Part shown: positions 43,573 through 51,613 of the stretch, piece after piece
Layout of the letters: each line of letters starts with the position of its first letter
Position numbering within the stretch: position 1 is the first letter of the stretch
Assembly (NCBI GenBank): GCA_030647905.1
Contig: JAUSJA010000025.1
Coordinates: forward strand, 186,001 to 250,000
Direction: 5' to 3'
Length of the DNA: 64,000 nucleotides
DNA from: Gemmatimonadaceae bacterium
GTDB taxonomy: Bacteria > Gemmatimonadota > Gemmatimonadetes > Gemmatimonadales > Gemmatimonadaceae
Made by a program: the position numbers and the translations under genes
The notes under the pieces: generated by a model
The model's input: only the letters and a program-made list of their open reading frames with translations
What the model was told of the DNA's origin: nothing
Database searches by the model: none

Positions 43573-45054
43573 TCATCGGTGGTGCTCTGCGATGTTCACC
43601 GCGATCGTCCGCCACTTGCCCTGATTGAACCTCATGACGCTCAATGCGCACCGTGTCGCGTGGCCCGCCAGAATCGCCAGCCAGATATCTATCGGATCCA
43701 GCGTGCTCACTCTCCTGATCACGAAACACGCACCGAGTGGCACGATGATCTGCGAGACGATGGAGATGTAGAACGGGCTCCTGGTGTCCCCGGTTCCCTG
43801 CAGCCCGCCGGTGTACGCGAGCGCGACGGAGACGAGCAGTCCCGAAACGCTCAGCACGTGCAGCAGGCTTACGGCGATTTCCACCACGCCCGGCTGATTC
43901 ATCCCGAATATCTCGAGCAGTTGGCGCGGCAGGAACAGGAAGAAGAGGCCGATGAACGCGGCGCCGGTGAACGCGATTCGCGCGGCGACGTGAACGCCTT
44001 CCCTGGCACGCTCGGGATTCCGGGCGCCGAGGTTCTGCCCGGCGACGGCGGATGCGGCGCCGAGCAGTCCGACGGAGGTCCACGTGATCAGCGAGAAGAG
44101 CTGCGAGTACGACACGGCGAACGCCGCTTGCGCCTCGGCGCTTTGCGCCAGTGAGCCGACGAACGACAGCATCAGGAGACCGCCGATGTTCATCGCGATT
44201 CCCTGAAGTCCCGTCGGCAGGCCGAACTTGAACAGCGACTTGATGATCCCCCAATCCGGCCCGAACCCGTGCTTGCGCGGAAATGAAACCACCCATCCTC
44301 CGCTCCACAGTTTCCAGAGCGAGTACACGCCGAGGATGTTGGACGCAAGCACGGTCCCCATCGCTGCGCCGGCGGTGCCGTACGCGGGGATCGGACCGAG
44401 CCCGCGAATGAGCACGATATTGAACGCGATGTTCATCAGCGTCATCACGATTCCCATCATCATGGGAGTTCGCGCGTCACCGGCTGAGCGGAGTGCGCCG
44501 CTGAGCATGAAGAAGACGAGCATGCCGCTCGAGAAGACGAGCATGATGCGCAGGAACGGGAGCGCTTGCGCCTGAACTTCTGGCGCAGCGTTGACCAGTC
44601 GAAGGAGCGTCGGAGCAGCGAAATAGCCGACGGGTGCGAGGACGCCGACCGAGATCGCGGTCGCAGTGAGGAATGCCTGATAGACCGTGCGGTCGGCCAT
44701 CTCTTCATTGCCGGCGCCGACGAATCGCGCGACGAGCACGCTCATGCCAGTGAACACCGACATGATGAAGACGATGATGACGATCCAGATCTGATTCGCC
44801 ACTCCGATGCCGGCGTTTGCGTTGTAGCCGACGAGGTGGCCAACCATGATGTTGTCAATGATTCCCTGGAGTCCGCCGAAGATGTTCGTGAGCATCGTCG
44901 GCCACGCGAGCTTCCACACCGCGGGGAGAAGGGGGCCTTCGACGATGGAGCGGTCGTAGCGGGAGCGCGCAGGCGCGACGGCCGGCGCGGGCGAAGTGGG
45001 TGTTTCCGGCGGTGTCAGAGCCGGAGAGGGAACATCGGCGGCTGGCTGCGTCAC
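43573..45054 (-). CDS. MATE family multidrug/Na+ efflux transporter
   Basis: 493 residues with ~12 TM segments after a Pro-rich cytosolic N-terminus (~1-35). MATE blocks: AWPTMLTNIFGGLQGIIDNI, MVGHLVGYNANAGIGVANQI, FMLSGALRSAGDARTPMMMG and SVGLLGAASAVAGQNLGARN, the last in the second half as expected from the internal pseudo-repeat. It exports cationic drugs or metabolites using Na+ or H+. Lies 22 bp beyond the epimerase start, same strand. Confidence 0.93.
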   Translation of the reverse strand: MTQPAADVPSPALTPPETPTSPAPAVAPARSRYDRSIVEGPLLPAVWKLAWPTMLTNIFGGLQGIIDNIMVGHLVGYNANAGIGVANQIWIVIIVFIMSVFTGMSVLVARFVGAGNEEMADRTVYQAFLTATAISVGVLAPVGYFAAPTLLRLVNAAPEVQAQALPFLRIMLVFSSGMLVFFMLSGALRSAGDARTPMMMGIVMTLMNIAFNIVLIRGLGPIPAYGTAGAAMGTVLASNILGVYSLWKLWSGGWVVSFPRKHGFGPDWGIIKSLFKFGLPTGLQGIAMNIGGLLMLSFVGSLAQSAEAQAAFAVSYSQLFSLITWTSVGLLGAASAVAGQNLGARNPERAREGVHVAARIAFTGAAFIGLFFLFLPRQLLEIFGMNQPGVVEIAVSLLHVLSVSGLLVSVALAYTGGLQGTGDTRSPFYISIVSQIIVPLGACFVIRRVSTLDPIDIWLAILAGHATRCALSVMRFNQGKWRTIAVNIAEHHR

Positions 45055-45106
45055 CCCATGAATCTACGGGTCGAGCCCCGTCGAAGCATTGGGTTGAACC
45101 TGTCGG

Positions 45107-45535
45107 TCAGATCACGCTGGCAGGCATCACGATTTCGATTTTCATCGCGGCCCCATTCGCGAGAGTGTTGTGCGCGGGACAGCTCCTTACGACCCGTTCC
45201 AGCATCGGCGTGTATTGTTCCGGTAGATCGGCGGGCATCAGCACTCGCACGACAAACTCTCCGACGCGTGCCGGATTCTTTTCGCCACGCTGCTCTACCT
45301 CCACCCGCATTCCCTCATACGGAAGCGCCCGGGCATGGCAGAACTGCTGGACGTAGAAGGCGATGCAGCTTCCCAGGGATGCACCGAGCAGCTCGATCGG
45401 CGTCGGTCCGGAATCCGTCCCACCCGCACGCTCCGGCTGGTCTGTCACTATGCGGTGCGAACGCACCTTGGCGGCGAATTGCATCCCGCCCTCGTGGGTG
45501 ATCACTATCGGTGCGCGAATGTTGCCCTCTTTCAT
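45107..45535 (-). CDS. OsmC/Ohr family protein
   Basis: 142 residues. OsmC-like thiol peroxidases reduce organic hydroperoxides with two cysteines: here PIELLGASLGSCIAFYVQQF (Cys ~57) and VVRSCPAHNTLANGAAM (Cys ~119) match the two catalytic positions. The N-terminal strand region (FAAKVRSHRIVTDQPERAGG, then TDSGPT) is also typical. Same strand as and 12 bp downstream of the acyl-CoA synthetase gene, so probably the third gene of its operon. Confidence 0.9.
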   Translation of the reverse strand: MKEGNIRAPIVITHEGGMQFAAKVRSHRIVTDQPERAGGTDSGPTPIELLGASLGSCIAFYVQQFCHARALPYEGMRVEVEQRGEKNPARVGEFVVRVLMPADLPEQYTPMLERVVRSCPAHNTLANGAAMKIEIVMPASVI

Positions 45536-45547
45536 TGGAACCCGCCT

Positions 45548-47710
45548 TTAAGAAGTAGAATGCTCTTGCCCGTCATGATCGCAGGCAGCCAGCAGCACTC
45601 TCGCGTCAACCGCAATTGCGCCGCTGGCCGAGGCGACCAGCGGATTGATGTCCAGCTCCTCTATCTCCGGGAAATCCACGCCGAGCCTTGCCACGCGAAC
45701 GAGCACGTCCCCCACGGCGTCCCGGTCGGCCGCGGGTTGTCCACGGAGCGCATCGAGAATCGAAGCGCCCCGAAGCTCCGACAGCATCTCGCTCGCGTCG
45801 AGCGCGTCTATGGGCGCGAGGCGGAAGGTCACGTCGCGAAGCACCTCGACGAACACGCCGCCCAGGCCGGCCATGACGAGCGCACCGAATCCCGGCTGAC
45901 GCGTGATGCCGGCGATGAGCTCGCGACCTGGAGCCAACTGCCTTTGCACGAGAACACCCTCGATCTCCGCGTCCGGCACCGCTGCCCGCGCGGACTCGAA
46001 AATTTCGTCGTACGCCATCCTGACGTCGCTCGCAGTGTTCAAATGCAGTCGCACTCCACCGACATCGGTCTTATGAACTATCTGCGGCGAGACGATCTTG
46101 AGAACGATCGGCCAGCCGGCTTCTTCCGCAAGCTCGGCTGCCTCCGCCGCGCTTCTGGCGAGCCTCGCGCGTACAGTCGGTATTCCATAGGCCTCAATCA
46201 CTGCGAGTGCTTCACCTTCACTCAGCTTGAGCTCGCCTCTCGCCCTGACGCCAGCGAGGATCTCACGCACGACATTCATGTTCACAGAAAGCGCGGAAGC
46301 GTCCGGGATCGCGCGCGCCGGGCGACGGTACCACTCGCTTTGCCTGATAAGCGCGCCAACCGCTCTCGCCGCCGATTCGGGAAAGACGTACGCAGGAACT
46401 CCGCAGGTCAGCAGCTCCGCTTTCCCCTGTGGAAGTCCCGCACGACCCATCAGAACCGACACGACGGGCTTGGTCGGATGCTGTATGGCGGCCGCGCCGA
46501 TGGCTTCCGCGACTTCCTCCGTACGAACGCCCAGCGGCGGAGTGAAAATCGCGACTGCCATGTCCACGCCGCTGTCCTCGAGAATCGCATCGAGGGCCGT
46601 CCGATATCCCTGCGCATTGGCGGAAGCGATCATGTCGAGCGGATTGCGGATTGACGCCTCCGGCGGATACAGCGGCAGAAGCCTAGCCACTGTTTCCGGT
46701 TGAAAGTCCACGAGGTCCACGTTGTAGTCGCCGAGCGCATCAGCGGCGAGGACCCCCGGACCTCCTGAATTGGTGAGGACGGCCGTGCGTCTGCCGCGCG
46801 GCGGCTTGAGCACAGAGAGCGCCATCGCGATGTCGAAGAGCTCTTCGACAGAACGTGCGCGAAGCACACCCGCCTGCGTCAGCAGTGCATCCACGGCAGT
46901 ATCGCTGGCCGCGAGCGCGCCCGTGTGGCTCGATGCCGCGCGCGCACCAACCACTGAGCGCCCCGCTTTGACGACGACGATCGGCTTGTGTGGCGTGATG
47001 CGGCCGGCAATCTCGAGAAAACGGCGCGGATTCCCGAAGTTCTCGGCGTACATGAGAATGAGCTCGACCGCCGGGTCGTGCTCCCACTGAAGCAGAAGGT
47101 CGTTGCCGCTGACGTCCGGCTTGTTGCCCATGGACACGAACTGCCCGATCCCTATCCCCAGCTCTGTCGCGTAGTCGAGCACGCTGACGCCGAGCGCTCC
47201 CGACTGTGACACGAACGCCGCCTTCCCGCCGGGGGGCATCAGCGGCGCAAACGTCCCGTTCATTCGGAAGTTCGGATCCGTATTTATCACGCCCATGCAA
47301 TTCGGCCCGATCATCCGCATTCCATGGCGGCGAACCGTCTCCATGAGCTGCCGCTCACGCTCTACTCCGTCGCCCCCAACTTCGCGGAAGCCCGCCGAGA
47401 TCACGATCAATCCTTTCACGCCGTTGGCGCCACATTCCTCGGCGACGTCGTTGACGCGCTCCTTTGGTACGCACACGATCGCGCAATCCACCGGCGACGG
47501 GAGCGAGGAGAGATTCGGCCACGCGTGCATGGAGTTGACCGCCGTCGCTCTCGGATTTACCGGATAGACCGAGCCGGTGAACCCGTGTGCCACCAGATTG
47601 GCCACGATCTGGTTACCGATCGTGTTTGGTTGACGGGATGCGCCGACGACGGCGATGGAGGTTGGCTTGAGCAGCGCGTCGAGGGCGCCGTTCGGGCTTA
47701 CATCGTTCAT
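45548..47710 (-). CDS. Acetate/acyl-CoA ligase, NDP-forming (fused alpha-beta)
   Basis: 720 residues. NDP-forming acyl-CoA synthetases convert acyl-CoA + NDP + Pi to acid + NTP. The alpha part has IAVVGASRQPNTIGNQI (CoA-binding Rossmann), VISAGFREVGG, MIGPNCMGVINT and AFVSQSGALGVSVLDYA; ASSHTGALAASDTAVDAL holds the likely swinging/phospho-His. The beta part has an ATP-grasp domain (GELKLSEGEALAVIEAYGIP, PIVLKIVSPQIVHKTDVGGV, EELDINPLVA). Full length, no GNAT domain, so not a PatZ-type fusion. Coupled by ATGA overlap to the upstream cupin. Confidence 0.92.
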   Translation of the reverse strand: MNDVSPNGALDALLKPTSIAVVGASRQPNTIGNQIVANLVAHGFTGSVYPVNPRATAVNSMHAWPNLSSLPSPVDCAIVCVPKERVNDVAEECGANGVKGLIVISAGFREVGGDGVERERQLMETVRRHGMRMIGPNCMGVINTDPNFRMNGTFAPLMPPGGKAAFVSQSGALGVSVLDYATELGIGIGQFVSMGNKPDVSGNDLLLQWEHDPAVELILMYAENFGNPRRFLEIAGRITPHKPIVVVKAGRSVVGARAASSHTGALAASDTAVDALLTQAGVLRARSVEELFDIAMALSVLKPPRGRRTAVLTNSGGPGVLAADALGDYNVDLVDFQPETVARLLPLYPPEASIRNPLDMIASANAQGYRTALDAILEDSGVDMAVAIFTPPLGVRTEEVAEAIGAAAIQHPTKPVVSVLMGRAGLPQGKAELLTCGVPAYVFPESAARAVGALIRQSEWYRRPARAIPDASALSVNMNVVREILAGVRARGELKLSEGEALAVIEAYGIPTVRARLARSAAEAAELAEEAGWPIVLKIVSPQIVHKTDVGGVRLHLNTASDVRMAYDEIFESARAAVPDAEIEGVLVQRQLAPGRELIAGITRQPGFGALVMAGLGGVFVEVLRDVTFRLAPIDALDASEMLSELRGASILDALRGQPAADRDAVGDVLVRVARLGVDFPEIEELDINPLVASASGAIAVDARVLLAACDHDGQEHSTS

Positions 47711-48090
47711 TCAGCCCCTTCAGCCGCTATGGCGTCTGCCTTTGTCTTGTGGACCGTGCCGTCGGGATGATTGGGAGGAGAATAGATCGTGTAGAGCCGC
47801 AGCGCTTTCGTGGACGATGTATTGATGACGTTGTGGCGTGTGCCCGCTGGCACTACTACCGCGTCGCCATTGCCGACGACGTATTCCTCCTTCCCGTCGA
47901 AAACGAATTTCGCCCCGCCTTCTTCCAGTCGGAAAAACTGGTCTACGGCTGCGTGCACTTCGTCGCCGATCTCCTCGCCCGGCTGCAGACACATGACGAC
48001 AACCTGGCTGTGCTTGCCCGTGAACAGCACTTGGCGGAAGAAGGGATTGTTCAGCGTCGCTTTTTCGATTGATCCAACGTAGCCCGTCAT
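47707..48090 (-). CDS. Cupin domain protein
   Basis: 127 residues of a single cupin barrel. Motif 1: PGEEIGDEVHAAVDQFFRLE; motif 2: VVVPAGTRHNVINTSST, giving the His/Glu/His metal set. Possible substrates range from sugars to acyl compounds; unknown. The 4-nt overlap with the acyl-CoA synthetase (47707-47710) makes it the operon's first gene. Divergent from the Fic gene across 257 bp containing the 24-bp repeat array. Confidence 0.88.
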   Translation of the reverse strand: MTGYVGSIEKATLNNPFFRQVLFTGKHSQVVVMCLQPGEEIGDEVHAAVDQFFRLEEGGAKFVFDGKEEYVVGNGDAVVVPAGTRHNVINTSSTKALRLYTIYSPPNHPDGTVHKTKADAIAAEGAE

Positions 48091-48234
48091 CGTGTGCCCC
48101 CAATCAGTTAGCGGTTGCCTGTCTCACCCATGACGATACGGGTGCTACGGGGCGCTTTCAGTCGGGACATGGCCGCAAGTGCGGTGAGGGAACCCCTGAC
48201 GCCGCCCATCGGCAAGAATGGTAACCTATCATTC

Positions 48235-48316
48235 TTACGGCAGGACGGCTATCTTTGTTACGGCTAAACGGTTGGCCTATCTTACGGAAAAACGGTCGGC
48301 CAGTCCTACGGCAGAA
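48235..48316. promoter_or_regulatory. Array of four ~24-bp direct repeats upstream of the Fic gene
   Basis: The core (T/C)TACGG recurs at 48235, 48258, 48282 and 48306, spaced 23, 24 and 24 bp. Copies 1-3 continue with A-rich bases then ACGG, and copies 2-3 then GGCC. Copy 4 is more diverged, and a degenerate fifth may precede at ~48210. The array ends ~30 bp before the ATG at 48348. Regular spacing near two helical turns suggests an operator bound cooperatively, plausibly by the AbiEi-like N-terminus of the Fic protein itself; inference. The rest of 48091-48347 shows no gene. Confidence 0.75.
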
Positions 48317-48347
48317 GGATGGACACACTGAAGCAGGAGAAGGGCAA

Positions 48348-49991
48348 ATGGCTGGTTCACCACGCAAGCGAACGGCTCCCGACAAGGCCGGGCGCAGGTC
48401 CACTCCGGCGGAGGATGCCAGAAAATGGTGGGGCCGGCACGCCAGGGCCCATCGCTATGTCGTTTCATCAGCCGAAGCACCCTCGGCTGGCGTCGCAACG
48501 GTGTTGCGGCAGGAAGGCCTTGTAATGGAAGTTGCCGGCCGACGCACGTGGATCCTTGTCCCTCAGCCTCCTCAGGATCGGCGAGCGGTTTTTCTGTCCA
48601 ACTATTGGCCGGTAGTGGAAAATGTATTGACCCGCTACAACCCGTCAGCCGTAGTGGGCCTCGAAGCCGTGAAACTGCACCTCGGCGACTTCACCGCGCC
48701 CGACATACTTCCGGTTCAGCAGGGTGCGAACCGAAGCGAGTATCTCCTCGAGCTCGAGCCGGGGTTCTCACTTCGGTTGAGACCGCGCGATATCACCGGC
48801 GTGAAGGCTCAGGAGCTGGAGGCACCCGGCGGAGCGAGAATTCGCGTTCTGTGCGCGGCCGATCTTCTCGCGACGCTGGATGAGCCTGAGGTGGCCGATG
48901 GAGTCGAGCCCGTCACGGCCTGGCTGCGCCACCTGGTGATTCGCACTCCGGACCTCGAACGAGCGACCAGCGAATGGCCACGTCCTCAGGTGCTCCGGCG
49001 ACTCGCTGATGTATCTGCAGCAATAGACAACAAGCCGCTCGCAAGACAACTGGACGCAGCCGCTCGCCGAATTTCCACACGCTCGGCGCCTCCTTCGCGG
49101 ACGGGCGTCGGAAGCCGGATCATCATTCCACCCGCAATCCTTGCACAGCCGCGAGCATCGGGATCGCCGTGGCTCGACGAGCAGGCAATGCGCCTCGAGC
49201 GGCAGAGTGCGGACATATCGAAGCTTCTCGGGTCACGGATCGCTGCGCTCCCTTCATTCAGGCTTCAGCACCTGATTGCGAACGCTGTCCAGTCGAAGGC
49301 ATATGACGCCTATCACAGCACGACGATGGAGGGCTATCGCATATCGCTGGATGTAGTCGATGCCATTGTGCGCGGCGATCCACCACAGGACGGGCCACAG
49401 GACGAGACAAGCCTGAGAGCGGCCATGGCCGTACAGGGTTACTCCGTTGCCTTCGACAGCGTGCTCGTGCGTGCGAAGAACCGCTCGCCGGTTACCGGCT
49501 CACTGATCCTGGACTTGTACGAGGATCTTTTCCGGCCGTCCGTGGATGCGGGAATAGTCGAGCCTGGTGAGCTGAGAGGATGGCGCACCAGCTCTGTCTC
49601 TCTCAAAGGCTGGCGCCATGTTCCGCCGAATGCGCGAAAGATCCGTGATCTGATAGATGGCTTGGAGACATTTGCCGCAGAATCAGAAATTGACCCAGTG
49701 ACACGAGCGTTCCTCGTGCATCTGGAATTCGTGACCATTCATCCTTTCCTCGACGGCAATGGGCGGCTTGGACGGTTGCTGATGAATCTCGAGCTGCTTT
49801 CCGGCGGATTGCCGTGGGTGACGGTTCGAGCGGATGAGCGGAATGCGTTCTTCCGGGCGATCGAGAGCGCACAGGTGGACAATGACACTGAACCGTTCAT
49901 CCGGTATCTCTGGCATCTGCTTCGCCAATCCATTCACGATATGGAGAACAGCGTGAAGCAGAAACGGGGCGGCGCACGCAGACGAAAATGA
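48348..49991 (+). CDS. Fic-domain AMPylase-like protein with AbiEi-like N-terminal domain
   Basis: 547 residues from ATG 48348, preceded by AGGAGAAGG; an earlier in-frame start would translate the repeat array. Residues ~30-200 resemble the AbiEi antitoxin/regulator family (wHTH: GVATVLRQEGLVMEVAGRRT; then YWPVVENVLTRYNPSAVVGL and LELEPGFSLRLRPRD). Residues ~300-520 are Fic: TIHPFLDGNGRLGRLLMNLE is the complete HxFxxGNGRxxR motif (~464), so AMP or other nucleotide transfer is expected. HSTTMEGYRIS (~322-332) matches the inhibitory motif [S/T]xxxE[G/N], so activity is likely self-restrained. The combination suggests a self-contained toxin-antitoxin-like regulator. Confidence 0.9.
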   Translation: MAGSPRKRTAPDKAGRRSTPAEDARKWWGRHARAHRYVVSSAEAPSAGVATVLRQEGLVMEVAGRRTWILVPQPPQDRRAVFLSNYWPVVENVLTRYNPSAVVGLEAVKLHLGDFTAPDILPVQQGANRSEYLLELEPGFSLRLRPRDITGVKAQELEAPGGARIRVLCAADLLATLDEPEVADGVEPVTAWLRHLVIRTPDLERATSEWPRPQVLRRLADVSAAIDNKPLARQLDAAARRISTRSAPPSRTGVGSRIIIPPAILAQPRASGSPWLDEQAMRLERQSADISKLLGSRIAALPSFRLQHLIANAVQSKAYDAYHSTTMEGYRISLDVVDAIVRGDPPQDGPQDETSLRAAMAVQGYSVAFDSVLVRAKNRSPVTGSLILDLYEDLFRPSVDAGIVEPGELRGWRTSSVSLKGWRHVPPNARKIRDLIDGLETFAAESEIDPVTRAFLVHLEFVTIHPFLDGNGRLGRLLMNLELLSGGLPWVTVRADERNAFFRAIESAQVDNDTEPFIRYLWHLLRQSIHDMENSVKQKRGGARRRK

Positions 49992-50013
49992 AGGGCCCGG
50001 ATGTCTTATGGGT

Positions 50014-50165
50014 CTATCGCTCGACGATGCGGAACGGCATCGGCGGCGTTTCGAGCGGATCGCCTTCGACCAGCAGAAAGCCACGTGCGATGTAGTCGCC
50101 CGCATTGACCCACCCGTTGCAGGCCGGAGCAGATGGATCCGTGTGCTCCGGCGTGAGAGTCGATT
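50014..50165 (-). other. Possible coding remnant downstream of the S1 protease
   Basis: A minus frame ending at 50014 reads TLTPEHTDPSAPACNGWVNA, then GDYIARGFLLVEGDPLETPP and MPFRIVER. The composition looks like a protein C-terminus, but no start or upstream part exists in that frame and I cannot name a family. It may be the tail of a lost gene. Low confidence. Confidence 0.25.
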
Positions 50166-50179
50166 CCGCTGATAAGGCT

Positions 50180-50950
50180 CTACTGCACAGCGTTGATAGG
50201 TCCCAACTCGTCCCGGATCTGCTTGAAAGGGCTGAAGACGAACAGCGTGCCGCTCGAGTTCCCACCCCAGAGGATTCCAACCATCTGCACCTTGCTCCCT
50301 CCGGTAATCCGGAATACGTCCGATCCGCTGTCGCCGGCACCGACGACGACCGCGCCGCCAGCATCCTGTACGAACGTCTGGCAAAGCAGCGCGACGTTGG
50401 AGCCCGACACGTTCGTGTTCACGCAGGTGTTCGTGACTCTGCCCTGAGTCCAGCCCGTCGTGCGGCCGACCTTGTTGACGGTCGCCCCAATGGCAAAGCT
50501 CGTCGTCGTGTTGTCCTGCGTCGTGACTGTGAACGAGCCAGCCACGTCGAGGCTGCTGTTATTCGGCCCCGATGTCATCGCAATTGCGCCGCGGGTGGAG
50601 CTTACGCCCGTGCTGTAGAGTGCGCGCGCGGCGTCGCTGTAACGGCACTTCCGCCCGCGCGGGCAGGCACCACCTTTGAAGTACCTGGGATCTTCGACTT
50701 CGGTGGCGATCACCGTCGGGTCGGTCGTACTGACTGGCTGGTAATACTGTGTACCTTCGACACCGCCCTGGGTGTTGGTGCAGTGCGATGCCGTGATGAA
50801 GGAGCGCTCGGCGCCGTCGTCGGCATTGAAGCCAAGTGAGCACAGATACTGGCCGAAGTGGATCTGGATTCCGGCCTGCGTTGGGCTCCAGCTGCTGCGG
50901 AGCGTCGCGACGAAACTGACGACAGCGGCGGCGCCAGAATTGAACTCCAC
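50180..50950 (-). CDS. S1 (trypsin-like) serine protease, signal region lost
   Basis: The catalytic triad is visible: SFITASHCTN (His), CRYSDAARALYS (Asp) and VVGAGDSGSDVFRITG (Ser, GDSG). IQIHFGQYLCSLGFNADDGA is the usual start of the chymotrypsin-fold domain in streptogrisin-like secreted enzymes. The frame from GTG 50950 starts EFNSGAAAVVSFVATLRSSW with no signal peptide, and an in-frame stop lies just upstream (~50976). A well-placed ATG at 50970 with GAGGA upstream opens MNYKLAK in another frame and may be the original start, leaving the leader deleted and frameshifted around 50953-50962. As it stands the enzyme would not be exported. Confidence 0.8.
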   Translation of the reverse strand: MEFNSGAAAVVSFVATLRSSWSPTQAGIQIHFGQYLCSLGFNADDGAERSFITASHCTNTQGGVEGTQYYQPVSTTDPTVIATEVEDPRYFKGGACPRGRKCRYSDAARALYSTGVSSTRGAIAMTSGPNNSSLDVAGSFTVTTQDNTTTSFAIGATVNKVGRTTGWTQGRVTNTCVNTNVSGSNVALLCQTFVQDAGGAVVVGAGDSGSDVFRITGGSKVQMVGILWGGNSSGTLFVFSPFKQIRDELGPINAVQ

Positions 50951-51136
50951 TTGGCGAGCTTGTAGTTCATGGTTTCCTCAACGAAGGAGTGAAACGAGCC
51001 GTGGTGCCCTGCATACCAGGGGCGCGTCTCGGAGAGGGAACTGGAGCAGGTCGCGGAACTTCTCGCGGTCAGATCAGGTGCACCGGCAGGTGCGCATTTA
51101 GAGTATTGCCCCGGTTCCTCCATTCATCAATCTCTG

Positions 51137-51610
51137 TTATCGGTCGAAGTACGCGAGAGAGCGAGTCACCAGCCATTTCCCGGCTATTCGTCTGACTTCC
51201 AATACTCCGATAGGACCGAAGGGCAACGGCACTGACTCTCCGCGGGGCGTAATGTGGCAGGTGCCCGACCATACCACCTCGGCCCGATCATCCATGACCT
51301 TTGTTAGTGTGAGCTTGACCAGCAGCCCCGTGACTTGATCCTTGCCTGCGGGGCCGCCGCACAATGCCAGCGACGACGTCGCGCTGATCGTGTATCCTCG
51401 GCGCTGGGCCGCGGGCCTGAGTGCCTGCGCCGTCAGCGTATCAGCGACAAGGAGTCGCGGATCCGGCGACGCGAGGAATGCGAGCACGGTATCGGCGCTG
51501 GCAGCCAGAATTTCAGCGGCTGTGGAACGGTGAGGCGCGAGCCTAGGCGAAGGCGATGGTGCACAGCCAAGGCAAACAGCCACAGCAAGTGCCCAGCGGA
51601 TCCTCACCAT
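51137..51610 (-). CDS. Lipoprotein, 157 aa, function unknown
   Basis: Signal MVRIRWALAVAVCLGCAPSP with lipobox CLGC. The mature part has a helical N-half (STAAEILAASADTVLAFLA) and a beta-rich C-half with LLVKLTLTKVMDDRAEVVWS, then GTCHITPRGES and RIAGKWLVTRSLAYFDR, resembling NTF2/SnoaL-like folds; inference. It starts 3 bp after the patatin-like gene's stop and is probably co-transcribed. Confidence 0.7.
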   Translation of the reverse strand: MVRIRWALAVAVCLGCAPSPSPRLAPHRSTAAEILAASADTVLAFLASPDPRLLVADTLTAQALRPAAQRRGYTISATSSLALCGGPAGKDQVTGLLVKLTLTKVMDDRAEVVWSGTCHITPRGESVPLPFGPIGVLEVRRIAGKWLVTRSLAYFDR

Positions 51611-51613
51611 GTC

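Noticed and set aside
45335-46654. 439-codon plus-strand frame
   Set aside because: Antisense to the acyl-CoA ligase and OsmC genes. High GC at third positions produces such long empty frames.
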